Below, in pieces: positions 22,684 to 32,400 of a stretch of 48,359 nucleotides of DNA. The DNA lies in contig NZ_JACRTE010000013.1 in the NCBI RefSeq assembly GCF_014385105.1, positions 1 through 48,359 on the forward strand, written 5' to 3'. The stretch is from Qingrenia yutianensis. GTDB taxonomy: Bacteria; Bacillota; Clostridia; UMGS1810. Every line of letters begins with the position of its first letter. The first letter of the stretch is position 1. Both the position numbers and the translations under genes were made by a program. The notes beneath the pieces are model-generated. The model was not told where the DNA came from. It worked only from the letters and a program-made list of their open reading frames with translations, and searched no databases.

Positions 22684-25600
22684 ATGGTTAAAACAAAATT
22701 CAAGAAAGCCGTCTCGCTTATGTTGGCGGCGGTTATGAGCCTTACTGCTTTTATGGGCATTGGGGCAACGACAGCCTTTGCAGCCGTAGGCGAAAAAGCC
22801 GATGTGTACCTCGTCGATTATCCCCGAAGCGGAGATACCAATAACAACGGCGAATGGGGACACGGCAATCTCAACTATATGAACGGTTGGAAAGGCTTGT
22901 CCACGAAATATACAGGACTTCGTGCAATGGGTTCGTATTCGGGCAATATCGCCTACTGTATTGAGCCGGGTACAGGACAGCGGACAGGAGATACTCTCAC
23001 CGAAAAGGACGAGAACTTCTTTAATAACATCAGCCCGAACGGAACGATTTCCGGCGATGATATTCGCCTGCTTATCGGTCGCATCTTGCAGTACGGCTAC
23101 CGTGGAGGTATTTCGACAAGCTGGAAGTCGCAGAATGAAAGCGACGCAAACTGTATCGCACACGCTTATGCCACTCAGATTTTGATTTGGGAAACTATTG
23201 TCGGCGAAAGAGACGCAGGCTTCAATCACGTTTCTACCGGAGGGTGCAATGCCGTGCTTGAATGTGTAAGCTCTGCACACCCACTCCGCAGTAAAATCTT
23301 GTCGTACTACAACAGTATGGTAAAAAGTGTTCAGAATCACACCAAAGTACCGAGCTTCTGCACAAGGTCAAGCGGTTCTGCCAAGGTGAACGAGCTTGAA
23401 TGGAACGGAAGCAAGTATGTTGCAACTCTCACCGATACAAACGGTGTGCTTGGCAATTACAATTTCTCGGCAAATATTGACGGCGTTTCGTTCTCTGTCA
23501 GCGGAAACAAATTGACTGTTTCAATGGAAAAAGCTCCGAGCAAGGAATTTACTATCACAGCCGCAAAAAAGAACGGTGTCCGCAGAGGTGTAGTTGTATG
23601 GACTGACGGTATCCATCAGAACGGCAACGGTATTCAGGACGTGGTTACTTATGCTCAGGAGGTCAGCGACCCTGTCAGCGGCTTTGTCAAAATGAAGGTA
23701 AGCTACGGCTCTTGTCAGATTGTAAAGACAAGTGAGGACGGAAAGGTTGACGGCATTCAGTTTACTGTCAGCGGTAATGGTGTCAATCAGACTGTAACAA
23801 CCGCAAACGGCGGTAAATTCCAACTGGATAACCTTATGCCCGGTGTTTACACGGTCACAGAGCAGTCTATCGACAAATATGTTCCACAGGAGGTTCACAG
23901 AGTAACCGTTGTTGCCGGTCAGGTGGCAAAGGTCAACTTCAATAATGTTCTCAAAAGAGGTAATCTTCAGGTTATCAAATCTTCGGAGGATAATCTGGTC
24001 GAGGGTGTAACTTTCCACCTTTACGGAACTTCGCTTGCGGGTATTGCCGTAGATGAATATGCAGTGACAGATAAGAACGGTGTTGCTTCTTTTGATGATG
24101 TGCTTATCAGCGGCACTACCCCATACACCGTTGAGGAAGTGGATACCGCAATCCGTTATGTTGTGCCTGCAAATCAGACCGCACCGATTAACTGGAAAGA
24201 AGTAACCACAAGAAACTTCACGAACATTCTCAAAAAGTTCAGCGTAACCGTAACAAAGAGCGACCGAGAGGAAGGCACACCGCAGGGCGACGCTACCCTT
24301 GCCGGAGCAGTTTACGGCATTTATAAGGGCGAAACCCTTGTGGACAAATATGTTACGGATAAGAACGGGCAGTTTACCACAAAGGAATATATCTGTGATG
24401 ATGACTGGACAATCCGTGAAATCACTCCGTCCGAGGGCTATCTGCTTGATACCACAATTCATAAGGTTGGTGCAGAACCGCAGCTTTATACGGTGGAACA
24501 CAATCAGACCGCAAATGATGTTACCGAACAGGTTATGAAAGGCAATATCGCTATCATCAAGCATACCGATAATGGCGAAACTCAGATTGAAACACCCGAA
24601 AACGGTGCAACCTTTGAAATCTATCTGAAATCTTCCGGCAGTTTTGACGCAGCAGAAGAAGATGAAAGAGATGTCATTGTCTGTGATGAAAACGGTTTCG
24701 GGCAGACAAAGGATATGCCTTACGGCGTATATACTGTTCATCAGACCGCAGGCTGGGAAGGTCGTGAGCTGATGAAGGACTTTGATGTGTTCATTGCTCA
24801 GGACGGACAGACCTACCGCTATCTTATCAACAACGCAAACTTTGAAAGCTATATCAAGGTTGTCAAGGTGGACGCAGAAAGCGGTAAAAACATTCCGTAT
24901 GCCGGTGCAGGCTTCAAAATTTTTGACCCTGACGGCAATCAGGTAACAATGACCTTTACTTATCCTACCCCGACAACGATTGATACTTTCTACACCGACG
25001 CTAACGGACAGCTTGTTACACCGGAAAAACTGGAATACGGCAAGGGATATTCTCTTGTGGAGGTTCAGGCTCCTTACGGATATGTGCTTGACAGCACACC
25101 GGTGTACTTTGATGTGGCAGAGGAACATTCTTCCGATGAGGGTGGTATTACCGTGATTAAGGTAGATAAGCCTAATATGGCACAGAAAGGTACTGTCAGC
25201 ATTGAAAAGACCGGAGAGGTATTCTCAGGGGTAAATATCTCCGGAGAGGAAAACGCCGATGTGATTTATCAGCCTGTCTATGAAGTGAAAGGTCTTGCAG
25301 GTGCGGTTTATGAGATTACCGCAGCAGAAGATATTATCACTCCCGACGGTACAGTACGTTTCACAAAGGGCGAGGTCGTAGATACTGTTACCACAGATGA
25401 AAACGGACTTGCCAAGAGCAAGGAGCTTTACCTCGGCAGATATACGGTGGTCGAAATAACCGCACCGGAGGGTATGGTTATCAACAAGGAAGCTCACGAG
25501 GTCGAGTTGACCTACGCAGGTCAGGAAGTTGCCGTGACGGAAACCGCAACCAGTTTCGTAAATGAGAGACAAAAGGTTACGGTAAGTCTTGAAAAGGCTA

Positions 25601-26934
25601 TCGAAAAGAACGACATCTTCAATATCGGCAACGGCGATGAAGTGAAGAATATCAGCTTCGGACTTTTCGCCGCAGAGGAGCTTGTTTCCGCAAGCGGTAC
25701 TTCTATTCCGGCAGACGGACTGATTGAGATTATCTCACTTTCCGAGAACGGCAAGGCTGTTATCAAGACCGACCTTCCTTTCGGAAGCTACTATGTAAAG
25801 GAACTTGCAACCGATGAGCATTATATCCTTTCCGACAGCAAGTATCCGTTTGCTTTCAGCTATGCGGGACAGGATACCGAAACAGTTGAGCTTGCAGTCA
25901 ATGACGGCAAGCCGATTGAAAACAAGCTCATTTACGGTTCTGTTTCCGGTAAGAAGATTACCGAGAACGGCGAAGAACTCGGCGGTGCGGTTATCGGTCT
26001 GTTTAAGGTTGATGAAACCGAATTTACAAAAGAAAATGCTTTGATGACTGCTACCTCTGAAAATGACGGTAGCTTTTCTTTTGAAAAAGTACCGTATGGC
26101 AACTGGCTTGTAAGAGAAATCGAACAGCCTGCCGGTTTCGTGCTTGACGTTACTTCCTATGAGGTTATCGTGTCCGAGGACGGTCAGATTATCGAGGTTG
26201 AAATTGTCAACGAGTATGTTCACGGCAACATCAGACTCACAAAGGTTGATGAAGATTACCCGGACAACAAGCTGACAGGAGCGACCTTTGAGGTTTACAA
26301 AGATGTAAACGGAGACGGCAAATTGGACGACGGCGACGAGCTTATCGGAACGCTCTCCGAAACCTCTACCGGTATTTACGAGATGAAGGAGCTTCTCTAC
26401 GGAAAATACCTTGTAAGAGAAACCAAAGCACCGGAAGGCTTTGAACTTGATAAGGGTGTGTACTCTGTTTTCATTGAAAAAGATGAAACCACCTGCGAGG
26501 TAGAAAACAAAGCCGGTGTCGGCTTCATTAACACGGCTATGAAAGGAAACCTGAAAATCGTTAAGACTTCCTCTGACGGTAAGGTTGAAGGCTTCACTTT
26601 CAGAGTTACAGGAGTAAACGGTTACGACCGAAGCTTCACGACCGATAAGAACGGCGAAATCATTATCGAGGGACTTCGTATCGGCGATTACACCATTTCC
26701 GAGGTTCAGGATAGTGTTTCTGCTTCCTATGTGCTTCCTGCGGATAAGATTGCAACCGTAAAGGTCGGTTCTACTACCGTTGTGGAAATGCACAATGAGC
26801 TGAGAGATACACCAAAGACCGGAGACAACAGCAATGTCGGCTTGTGGACTGCACTTGCGGGACTTTCTGCCCTCGGCATTGTAGGCACAGCCATTATTGC
26901 GTACAGAAAAAAGAAGAAGGAGGACAATGAGTAA
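22684..26934 (+). CDS. LPXTG-like surface adhesin with thioester domain and ten CnaB repeats
   Basis: 1416 residues, secreted and wall-anchored. ATG 22684 follows AAGGAGG. A signal peptide (about 1-35, ending AFAAV) leads to a thioester domain (about 40-230): Cys in AYCIEPG and Gln in ATQILIW are the expected cross-link pair, so it could bind host or partner surfaces covalently. About ten CnaB/SpaA-like prealbumin repeats follow (about 340-1370), each opening with a K-bearing strand (IVK, VIK, VTK, RLTK) and closing with an E-bearing one, as needed for isopeptide bonds. Repeat 9 has a calcium-loop-like DVNGDGKLDDGD near residue 1206. The C-terminus has TPKTGDN near 1377, a hydrophobic segment and KKKKED. 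No sortase is in the window. Confidence 0.9.
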   Translation: MVKTKFKKAVSLMLAAVMSLTAFMGIGATTAFAAVGEKADVYLVDYPRSGDTNNNGEWGHGNLNYMNGWKGLSTKYTGLRAMGSYSGNIAYCIEPGTGQRTGDTLTEKDENFFNNISPNGTISGDDIRLLIGRILQYGYRGGISTSWKSQNESDANCIAHAYATQILIWETIVGERDAGFNHVSTGGCNAVLECVSSAHPLRSKILSYYNSMVKSVQNHTKVPSFCTRSSGSAKVNELEWNGSKYVATLTDTNGVLGNYNFSANIDGVSFSVSGNKLTVSMEKAPSKEFTITAAKKNGVRRGVVVWTDGIHQNGNGIQDVVTYAQEVSDPVSGFVKMKVSYGSCQIVKTSEDGKVDGIQFTVSGNGVNQTVTTANGGKFQLDNLMPGVYTVTEQSIDKYVPQEVHRVTVVAGQVAKVNFNNVLKRGNLQVIKSSEDNLVEGVTFHLYGTSLAGIAVDEYAVTDKNGVASFDDVLISGTTPYTVEEVDTAIRYVVPANQTAPINWKEVTTRNFTNILKKFSVTVTKSDREEGTPQGDATLAGAVYGIYKGETLVDKYVTDKNGQFTTKEYICDDDWTIREITPSEGYLLDTTIHKVGAEPQLYTVEHNQTANDVTEQVMKGNIAIIKHTDNGETQIETPENGATFEIYLKSSGSFDAAEEDERDVIVCDENGFGQTKDMPYGVYTVHQTAGWEGRELMKDFDVFIAQDGQTYRYLINNANFESYIKVVKVDAESGKNIPYAGAGFKIFDPDGNQVTMTFTYPTPTTIDTFYTDANGQLVTPEKLEYGKGYSLVEVQAPYGYVLDSTPVYFDVAEEHSSDEGGITVIKVDKPNMAQKGTVSIEKTGEVFSGVNISGEENADVIYQPVYEVKGLAGAVYEITAAEDIITPDGTVRFTKGEVVDTVTTDENGLAKSKELYLGRYTVVEITAPEGMVINKEAHEVELTYAGQEVAVTETATSFVNERQKVTVSLEKAIEKNDIFNIGNGDEVKNISFGLFAAEELVSASGTSIPADGLIEIISLSENGKAVIKTDLPFGSYYVKELATDEHYILSDSKYPFAFSYAGQDTETVELAVNDGKPIENKLIYGSVSGKKITENGEELGGAVIGLFKVDETEFTKENALMTATSENDGSFSFEKVPYGNWLVREIEQPAGFVLDVTSYEVIVSEDGQIIEVEIVNEYVHGNIRLTKVDEDYPDNKLTGATFEVYKDVNGDGKLDDGDELIGTLSETSTGIYEMKELLYGKYLVRETKAPEGFELDKGVYSVFIEKDETTCEVENKAGVGFINTAMKGNLKIVKTSSDGKVEGFTFRVTGVNGYDRSFTTDKNGEIIIEGLRIGDYTISEVQDSVSASYVLPADKIATVKVGSTTVVEMHNELRDTPKTGDNSNVGLWTALAGLSALGIVGTAIIAYRKKKKEDNE

Positions 26935-27023
26935 TGGACGCTAAAACAATCGTAGCAGTTGTATTGGTCGCCTTTATTATCGGCGGCTTTATCTTCTTGC
27001 AGATTAAGAACAGAAAGAAATAA
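26934..27023 (+). CDS. 29-residue membrane micro-protein
   Basis: MDAKTIVAVVLVAFIIGGFIFL followed by QIKNRKK: one transmembrane helix and a basic tail. It begins in a TAATG overlap with the adhesin stop, so it is almost certainly translated by re-initiation. Too short for automatic ORF calling. It may modulate or accompany the adhesin or the conjugation apparatus; there is no known function. Confidence 0.7.
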   Translation: MDAKTIVAVVLVAFIIGGFIFLQIKNRKK

Positions 27024-27033
27024 GGAACGCTTG

Positions 27034-27061
27034 TGTGGGCGGAGTGAATACTTCGCCCACA
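27034..27061 (+). terminator. Hairpin between the adhesin unit and the next operon
   Basis: TGTGGGCG (27034-27041) and CGCCCACA (27054-27061) form a perfect 8-bp stem, extended by three more pairs, loop TGAATA; followed by GTTCTTTTA. A weak terminator or attenuator. Confidence 0.55.
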
Positions 27062-27082
27062 GTTCTTTTACGGAGGTGCATT

Positions 27083-27376
27083 ATGAACAAGCAAAAGACG
27101 GTTGACAGCAAGGTGCTTGCAATACTCAGAGAATGCCCCGAAACGAGGTATGACGATATGCAGCTTATCCTTTGCTATTACAACCGATACAGCTATATGA
27201 GAGTCGGAGATTTACCGCTTGAGGATATAGTCAACAACTATAAAGGGTACGGCTTGCCGTGCTTTGAGACTATCCGCAGAGCAAGACAGAGAGTGCAATC
27301 CCTATTTCCTGAACTGTCCAGACAGTGCAGTGGCTGCGACTGCGGAAACATCAGAATTGTGATTGAAGTAAGCTGA
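27083..27376 (+). CDS. Conserved element protein, unknown function (97 aa)
   Basis: Starts at ATG 27083 after GGAGGTG. The protein is basic and helical, with CYYNRYSYMRVGDLPLEDIVNNYK in the middle and a Cys-rich segment RQCSGCDCGN near the C-terminus that could bind metal or be redox active. The segment FETIRRARQRVQ looks like a recognition helix, so a DNA-binding role is possible but unproven. First gene of a nearly gap-free run of element genes up to 39534. Confidence 0.65.
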   Translation: MNKQKTVDSKVLAILRECPETRYDDMQLILCYYNRYSYMRVGDLPLEDIVNNYKGYGLPCFETIRRARQRVQSLFPELSRQCSGCDCGNIRIVIEVS

Positions 27377-27385
27377 GGTGTGGAT

Positions 27386-27979
27386 ATGAACGAGGAAAAA
27401 AGAAAAATAGGTGAATACACTGTTCTCTGCTCGGTCAATGTGGGCGAAAAGGAAGTTATCTTGGCTTCCAAAGAGCAAAGTACAAACGGCGATAAATTTA
27501 TGTGCGGCTTTGCAGAGAGAAACGACCTGTTTGAACTGTGTTCGGAATGTATGGTAAGCGATGACTATATCGAAATCGTACACCTTTTCGGAAGCCGTGT
27601 GGCAAATGAAGCGGAGCTTTTCAAGGAACAGGTCGAAAAACAGGATATTCCAATCTCACTCATAACGGAAGCCGACTGTATCCCCGACCACTATTCCAAA
27701 GACATCAACGGCACAATCATTGCCATTGACCCCAAGGTATTAAAGCCCGAATTTCAGCGAGCCGACAGACAGCTCTACTATGTTACAGGTGGTTTCGGTG
27801 CGTCGGCAAACAGCCGTGGAAGTGCCGTGTTCTGCACAAATCTTCACACCGGCAAATCAACCCGATATGAAAGAATGGATGTTATGGGCGAAGTAAAGCC
27901 TGAGCGTCTGCCTGAATGGGCAAAGGAAAAGGCACAAGAGCTTTCAAACAAGAAGCGAAATAAAGACAAAGAACGATAA
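27386..27979 (+). CDS. Conserved element protein, unknown function (197 aa)
   Basis: ATG 27386 is preferred because GAGG lies 7 bases upstream; an in-frame GTG at 27380 lacks spacing. It begins 9 bases after the previous stop. The C-terminal half contains YYVTGGFGASANSRGSAVFC and TNLHTGKSTRYERMDVMGEVKPERLPEWAK, well-conserved motifs I associate with clostridial conjugative elements, without a known role. It is soluble; no catalytic motif seen. Ends in a lysine-rich tail. Confidence 0.68.
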   Translation: MNEEKRKIGEYTVLCSVNVGEKEVILASKEQSTNGDKFMCGFAERNDLFELCSECMVSDDYIEIVHLFGSRVANEAELFKEQVEKQDIPISLITEADCIPDHYSKDINGTIIAIDPKVLKPEFQRADRQLYYVTGGFGASANSRGSAVFCTNLHTGKSTRYERMDVMGEVKPERLPEWAKEKAQELSNKKRNKDKER

Positions 27980-27992
27980 GGAGGACAAAGCA

Positions 27993-28226
27993 ATGAAGGA
28001 AAATTTCACTTTTCAGCAAAAGACAAAGCTCCTGACAAAACTGTTTGACGCAGGCTGCAATACAGAAAAGAAATTGCAGCAGCTCGATATGGAGAGCATT
28101 TTGAAAATTCCGGGTATCACTATTCCGGATATGAGCCTGATTATCGAGCTTCAGAAGCAGACCAAAGCCAATAAGCTGTTCTCTTATTTGGGAGGTGGCA
28201 CTGATGAGCAGGCAGGAACAGAATGA
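27993..28226 (+). CDS. Small conserved element protein (77 aa)
   Basis: Preceded by AAGGAGG 11-12 bases before ATG 27993. The segment TEKKLQQLDMESILKIPGITIPDMSLIIELQK resembles a helix-hairpin-helix nucleic-acid-binding unit of the RNA polymerase alpha CTD type. Overlaps the start of the next gene by 23 bases. Function unknown. Confidence 0.65.
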   Translation: MKENFTFQQKTKLLTKLFDAGCNTEKKLQQLDMESILKIPGITIPDMSLIIELQKQTKANKLFSYLGGGTDEQAGTE

Positions 28227-28761
28227 CCGTCATATCATTTGGAGCGACATTAGCCTTGACCTTGATGATTGGCGAGAGTCTTTGGAGGAACTGTATCCCG
28301 GATATTCCGATGATGAGCTTTACGACATTATGGTAAAATCAAATGCCGAAAACCTATATGATGAACGAGTAAATCTCAACATTCAGCTTTCACAGCCGAT
28401 TATCGTAATCGGCGACCTCGGCAGATGGAACGGCAGAGTGTCGGGCTACAAGATGATTGATTCAGGCAACATTAAGGACTGCCTTTATTCCGATACCGAT
28501 TACACCGAATGGTATGTGGATAAGTACGGCGACCTTCGAGCCGATGCCGTTCATCACGACGGAACAAACCATTATCTATACCGTGTATTCAAAGACGGTG
28601 TTACCGATACGCAGATTGAAAATCTGCAAGATAAAATCTACAACGGAAAAGCCACAAGAGCCGACATCACACGAGTTACCAAAAGGCTCGGCGATGACAT
28701 TGCCGGAGTTTATGGCTTTCCTATTCCAAAGCAAAGACAAACAAACGAACAAGCGAGGTGA
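28204..28761 (+). CDS. Conserved element protein, unknown function (185 aa)
   Basis: ATG 28204 follows GGAGG by 8 bases inside the end of the previous gene. Acidic protein with DDWRESLEELYPGYSDDELYDIM near the start and IVIGDLGRWNGRVSGYKMI in the middle; a beta-rich core YSDTDYTEWYVDKYGDLRADAVHHDGTNHYLYR follows. The last 25 residues are basic. I recognise the pattern from Tn1549-like elements but cannot assign a biochemical role. Confidence 0.65.
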   Translation: MSRQEQNDRHIIWSDISLDLDDWRESLEELYPGYSDDELYDIMVKSNAENLYDERVNLNIQLSQPIIVIGDLGRWNGRVSGYKMIDSGNIKDCLYSDTDYTEWYVDKYGDLRADAVHHDGTNHYLYRVFKDGVTDTQIENLQDKIYNGKATRADITRVTKRLGDDIAGVYGFPIPKQRQTNEQAR

Positions 28762-28766
28762 TGAAA

Positions 28767-29450
28767 ATGGATTACAGAGTATTGACCGAAGCAGAGCGTA
28801 AATACACATTCAGCCAAAGCCAGCAGCTCTCTATGCAGACCGGACTTATTGGATATTTGCGAGCCGACTTCGGTTCTAACGGGAACGAGTTTTGGACGAC
28901 TTGGAACGATTTTAGAAAAGACTTGAAAACCGATGAATTTAAGGCTGAATTTGATGATGTGATAAACGGATTGCGTGACGGCGATGTTTTGTCCGGCAGA
29001 AATGCTATGTCCTCTTACTGTTATTCCACTCCCGACAGTTCCTTTAATGATGACCGCAACCACTACGGCATCCGTCTTGATACGGAAAAGTACAGCTATC
29101 TTATGAGGTTTAACCCCAACAGGGGCGAGTACAATCTTTACTGCTATTGCTATCAGAAAGAGTGGCTGAACAACCACTTGAAAAATGCCGAGCGTGGTAT
29201 CCGATTTATTGACCCGCACTATCAGGAGCAGTTTCGCATTGCGGACGGAGAAAAAATCTCAATTAAGCTCGGCGATGGCAAAACAATGGAGAGGACTTGC
29301 AGATATATCGACGACTACCATTTGGAGGTCGGCACAAATCTCTACCATATCTGCGAATTTGCCGAGCTTTGCGAGAGAAACGGTCATACCGTAGAACCAG
29401 CCGCAAAAGAAAACAAAAAACCTGCAAAGAACAAAGAAAAATCACGATAA
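28767..29450 (+). CDS. Conserved element protein, unknown function (227 aa)
   Basis: ATG 28767 lies 8 bases after GAGG and 5 bases after the preceding stop. The sequence (YRVLTEAERKYTFSQSQQ..., FWTTWNDFRKDLKTDEFK..., YNLYCYCYQKEWLNNHL, TCRYIDDYHLEVGTNLYHICEFAE) is strongly conserved among clostridial conjugative elements. It may belong to the polyvalent-protein-associated domains described for mobile elements, an assignment I cannot confirm. It ends in a Lys/Pro-rich tail 15 bases before the giant helicase gene. Confidence 0.68.
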   Translation: MDYRVLTEAERKYTFSQSQQLSMQTGLIGYLRADFGSNGNEFWTTWNDFRKDLKTDEFKAEFDDVINGLRDGDVLSGRNAMSSYCYSTPDSSFNDDRNHYGIRLDTEKYSYLMRFNPNRGEYNLYCYCYQKEWLNNHLKNAERGIRFIDPHYQEQFRIADGEKISIKLGDGKTMERTCRYIDDYHLEVGTNLYHICEFAELCERNGHTVEPAAKENKKPAKNKEKSR

Positions 29451-29465
29451 GGAGGTGCAGACGAG

Positions 29466-32400
29466 GTGGCAAGGAAATTTGACCTGATTTCAGAGCTGTA
29501 TGAAAGAACCTGTTTTGCGGTTACAGACAATCCGGTAAACTGGCAATCGTTTCTGAAAACAGCAGGTAGAAATTTCAGGCTCCGATTTGATGAACAGCTT
29601 CTCATTTATGCCCAAAGACCCGACGCAACAGCCGTGCTTGAAATCGAACGATGGAACGGCACTTTCGGTCGCTGGGTAAACCGAGGAGCAAAAGGTATTG
29701 CCGTATTTGAGGACGCAGACAGAAGCCGTCAAAGGCTGATTCATTACTTTGATATATCGGACACCCACGAGAGCCGATATTCCCGCCCTGTTCCGATTTG
29801 GGAGATGAGACCCGAATATGAAGCAGAGGTTATTGAAACGCTTGAAAACACTTTCGGTGCAGTAAACGATACAACGAGTATTGAAAATGTCGTCAAAGAG
29901 AGCATTTCCAATGCCGTCGAGGACAACATCGCAGACTATATCTCCGACTTTATGAGCTTGGGTGCAGGCAGCGATATTGAGTATTTGTCTGCCGACGAAG
30001 CAAATGTCTTGTATTTGGAGCTTGTCAGAAACAGCGTGTCATATATGGTTATGGCTCGATTGGGACTGAACGCAGACAAGGTTTATTCTCCCGATGACTT
30101 TGCCGGTATTTCAAGCTTCAATTCACAGGAAGTTCTCAATGCGGTGGGTATTGCTACAAGCGACATTGCAGAAATGGCGTTGCTCCCTGTCAGCAGAACA
30201 ATCAGCACGCTCAGCAAGGAAAATCGCATAATTGATGAACAGGGGCAATCCGAATACAATAAAGACATCAAAGACGAAAGGAGTCAAAGCGATGAGCGAA
30301 ATCACATACACGATGGTGGGAGATTACAATCTTCCGAACCTGAAGCTGCCGGAGCAGACGGAAGTGACTCTCGGCAGATGGTCGCAGATGAGGAGAACTT
30401 ATCTGAAGGAACATCACAAAATCCTGTACTACAATCTTCTGACGAAAGGGATTCTGAACAGTCACTTGGCGGAGGTTCAGCAGAGAGCCAGCGAACTGGA
30501 GGAAACTCTCGTGAAGCAGATGGCACAGAAAGCCGGGCTGACGGAGCAGATGAAAGCGGAAGATATGATGAAGTGGGTTCGTCTGATGAACAACATCAGG
30601 AACTCGGCACAGGAAATCGTGAAGAATCAGGTAATATTCGCTTAGAGTATTACGACAGAAACCACGAGGACAAGAGCCTGCCGTTTTTCGGTGGCGACGA
30701 TACTATCCGAGAAATACTCGGTACTACCCCGCATTTGTCCGCTTCAAAGGAAGAAATCAAAGACTTCTATGAGAGAAATACGGATAATGCGACCCGTACC
30801 GAATATATCAAGGGTATTTTCAACAACGATTACACCCAGCTACCTTTAAGCGACGGCAGGCTTGTTGGATACAAAACATTTCAGAATGTCCTCCACTTGT
30901 GGGAAGGCGAATACGAAAACAGAACCGCTCAGAGTTTCTACGACTGGGGCGTTATCGCACAGCATTTTGAAGCAATGAGACTTTTGGGAGAATTGACCGA
31001 TACAATGAAGCCGCTTCCGTCTATGGGCGGTCAGTTGACTCTCATAATGGGCAATCAGGCAGAGGAACAAAAAACCTCTGCCTTTACTTTTTCTCAGGAA
31101 ATCATAGACGCAGTTCTCACCCGTGGAAGCGGAGTTTCCGAGGGCAAAATGCGTATCTATGAGCAGTTTGAAAAGAGCCTTTCTGCTAAAGAGAACGCCG
31201 ACTTCTTGAAAAACGAATACGGTTGGGGCGGCTCTTATCCGGTCATCATCGGTGCAGGCATTGACGAACAGCACGACGGAAAAGGTATCACAATTTCAAA
31301 AGGTATCGGAAGCGACAAACCGCACATTACGCTTTCTTGGTCTCAGGTTGAAAAGCGTATCGGAGACCTTATCCGTATGGACAGATACCTAAACCCAAAG
31401 GAAAAAGAAAAGTACCCGGAATGGCTTGAAAAGCAGGAAGAAAGGCGAGCCGAGCTTGCAGAGCAGAGAAAAAACCGTGAGATACTCTCTACCGCACCGC
31501 CTGAGCCTGAAAACAAAGTGGACGAGCCGGAAGCACAGTATGAATATCATCTCGGCGACAGCGTGTATATCGGAGCTTCGCAGTATGAGATTTTGTCCTT
31601 TGATGAAAACCGTGTAAAGCTCTATAACTTCGATATGCCCCTATTCAACAAGGAGCTTTCAAGGGAAGAATTTGACCGAAAAGTGCGTGAAAATCCAATG
31701 AACGACCACTTGAAGGTCAGTGTATTACCGGCAGAAGAAAAAGCCGTTACAGGCGAAAACGAAGCTCAAAACGATACCGAAACCGTACAGGATTTCAGTT
31801 CGAAAACCGGTTATGACGACGCCTTCTTTATCGACCGGGACAATGAAAGCGTAACTTGGATGTATTATAACCCCGACAGCAATGCCGGAGGTCAGTATGT
31901 TACAAATACGCTTTCTTTTGACGAGATACAGCAAGCTGCAAGGGAGTATGACTCGGCTGAGAATTTCTTTGATTATCTCGGCAGTATTGCAAATCAGGAG
32001 CTTGCCGATGTAGGTACAGAATGGTTTGAGGAAGCAGAAAGTCAGTTTTCACAACAGCCTGATTTCACAGACTGTACCAAAGCGACAATGCAAAGCCTTG
32101 TGGCTGCTGTTTCTGAAGTCCCGGTTTATGACCGAGAAACAGAAATTCTTTATTCCGTGCTTGGCAGATTAAAGATTGACGACATTGGACTCGGTTATGA
32201 TGAAAACGGTCTTGTTGCAAGGGACGGCGATAACGAATGGCACGGTGCAGAGTTTTATCATTTTCTTGTTGATGAAGCCTTTGTATTTGAAGATGACGGT
32301 TCTGTGCTTGGTATCAGACCTGACTTGCTTGATGACTTTAAGGCTTTATCCGAACACAACGGTGTTGAGGTTAAGGACAACCGAGAGAAAGAGCCTGAAC

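Noticed and set aside
23521..25128. 535-residue open frame antisense to the adhesin gene
   Set aside because: It follows the codon periodicity of the CnaB repeats on the other strand, has no start context and no family resemblance; a shadow of the real gene.
30123..30526. Antisense frames in the linker region of the giant gene
   Set aside because: Only the plus-strand +1 frame (tnpV) has a ribosome binding site and family similarity.
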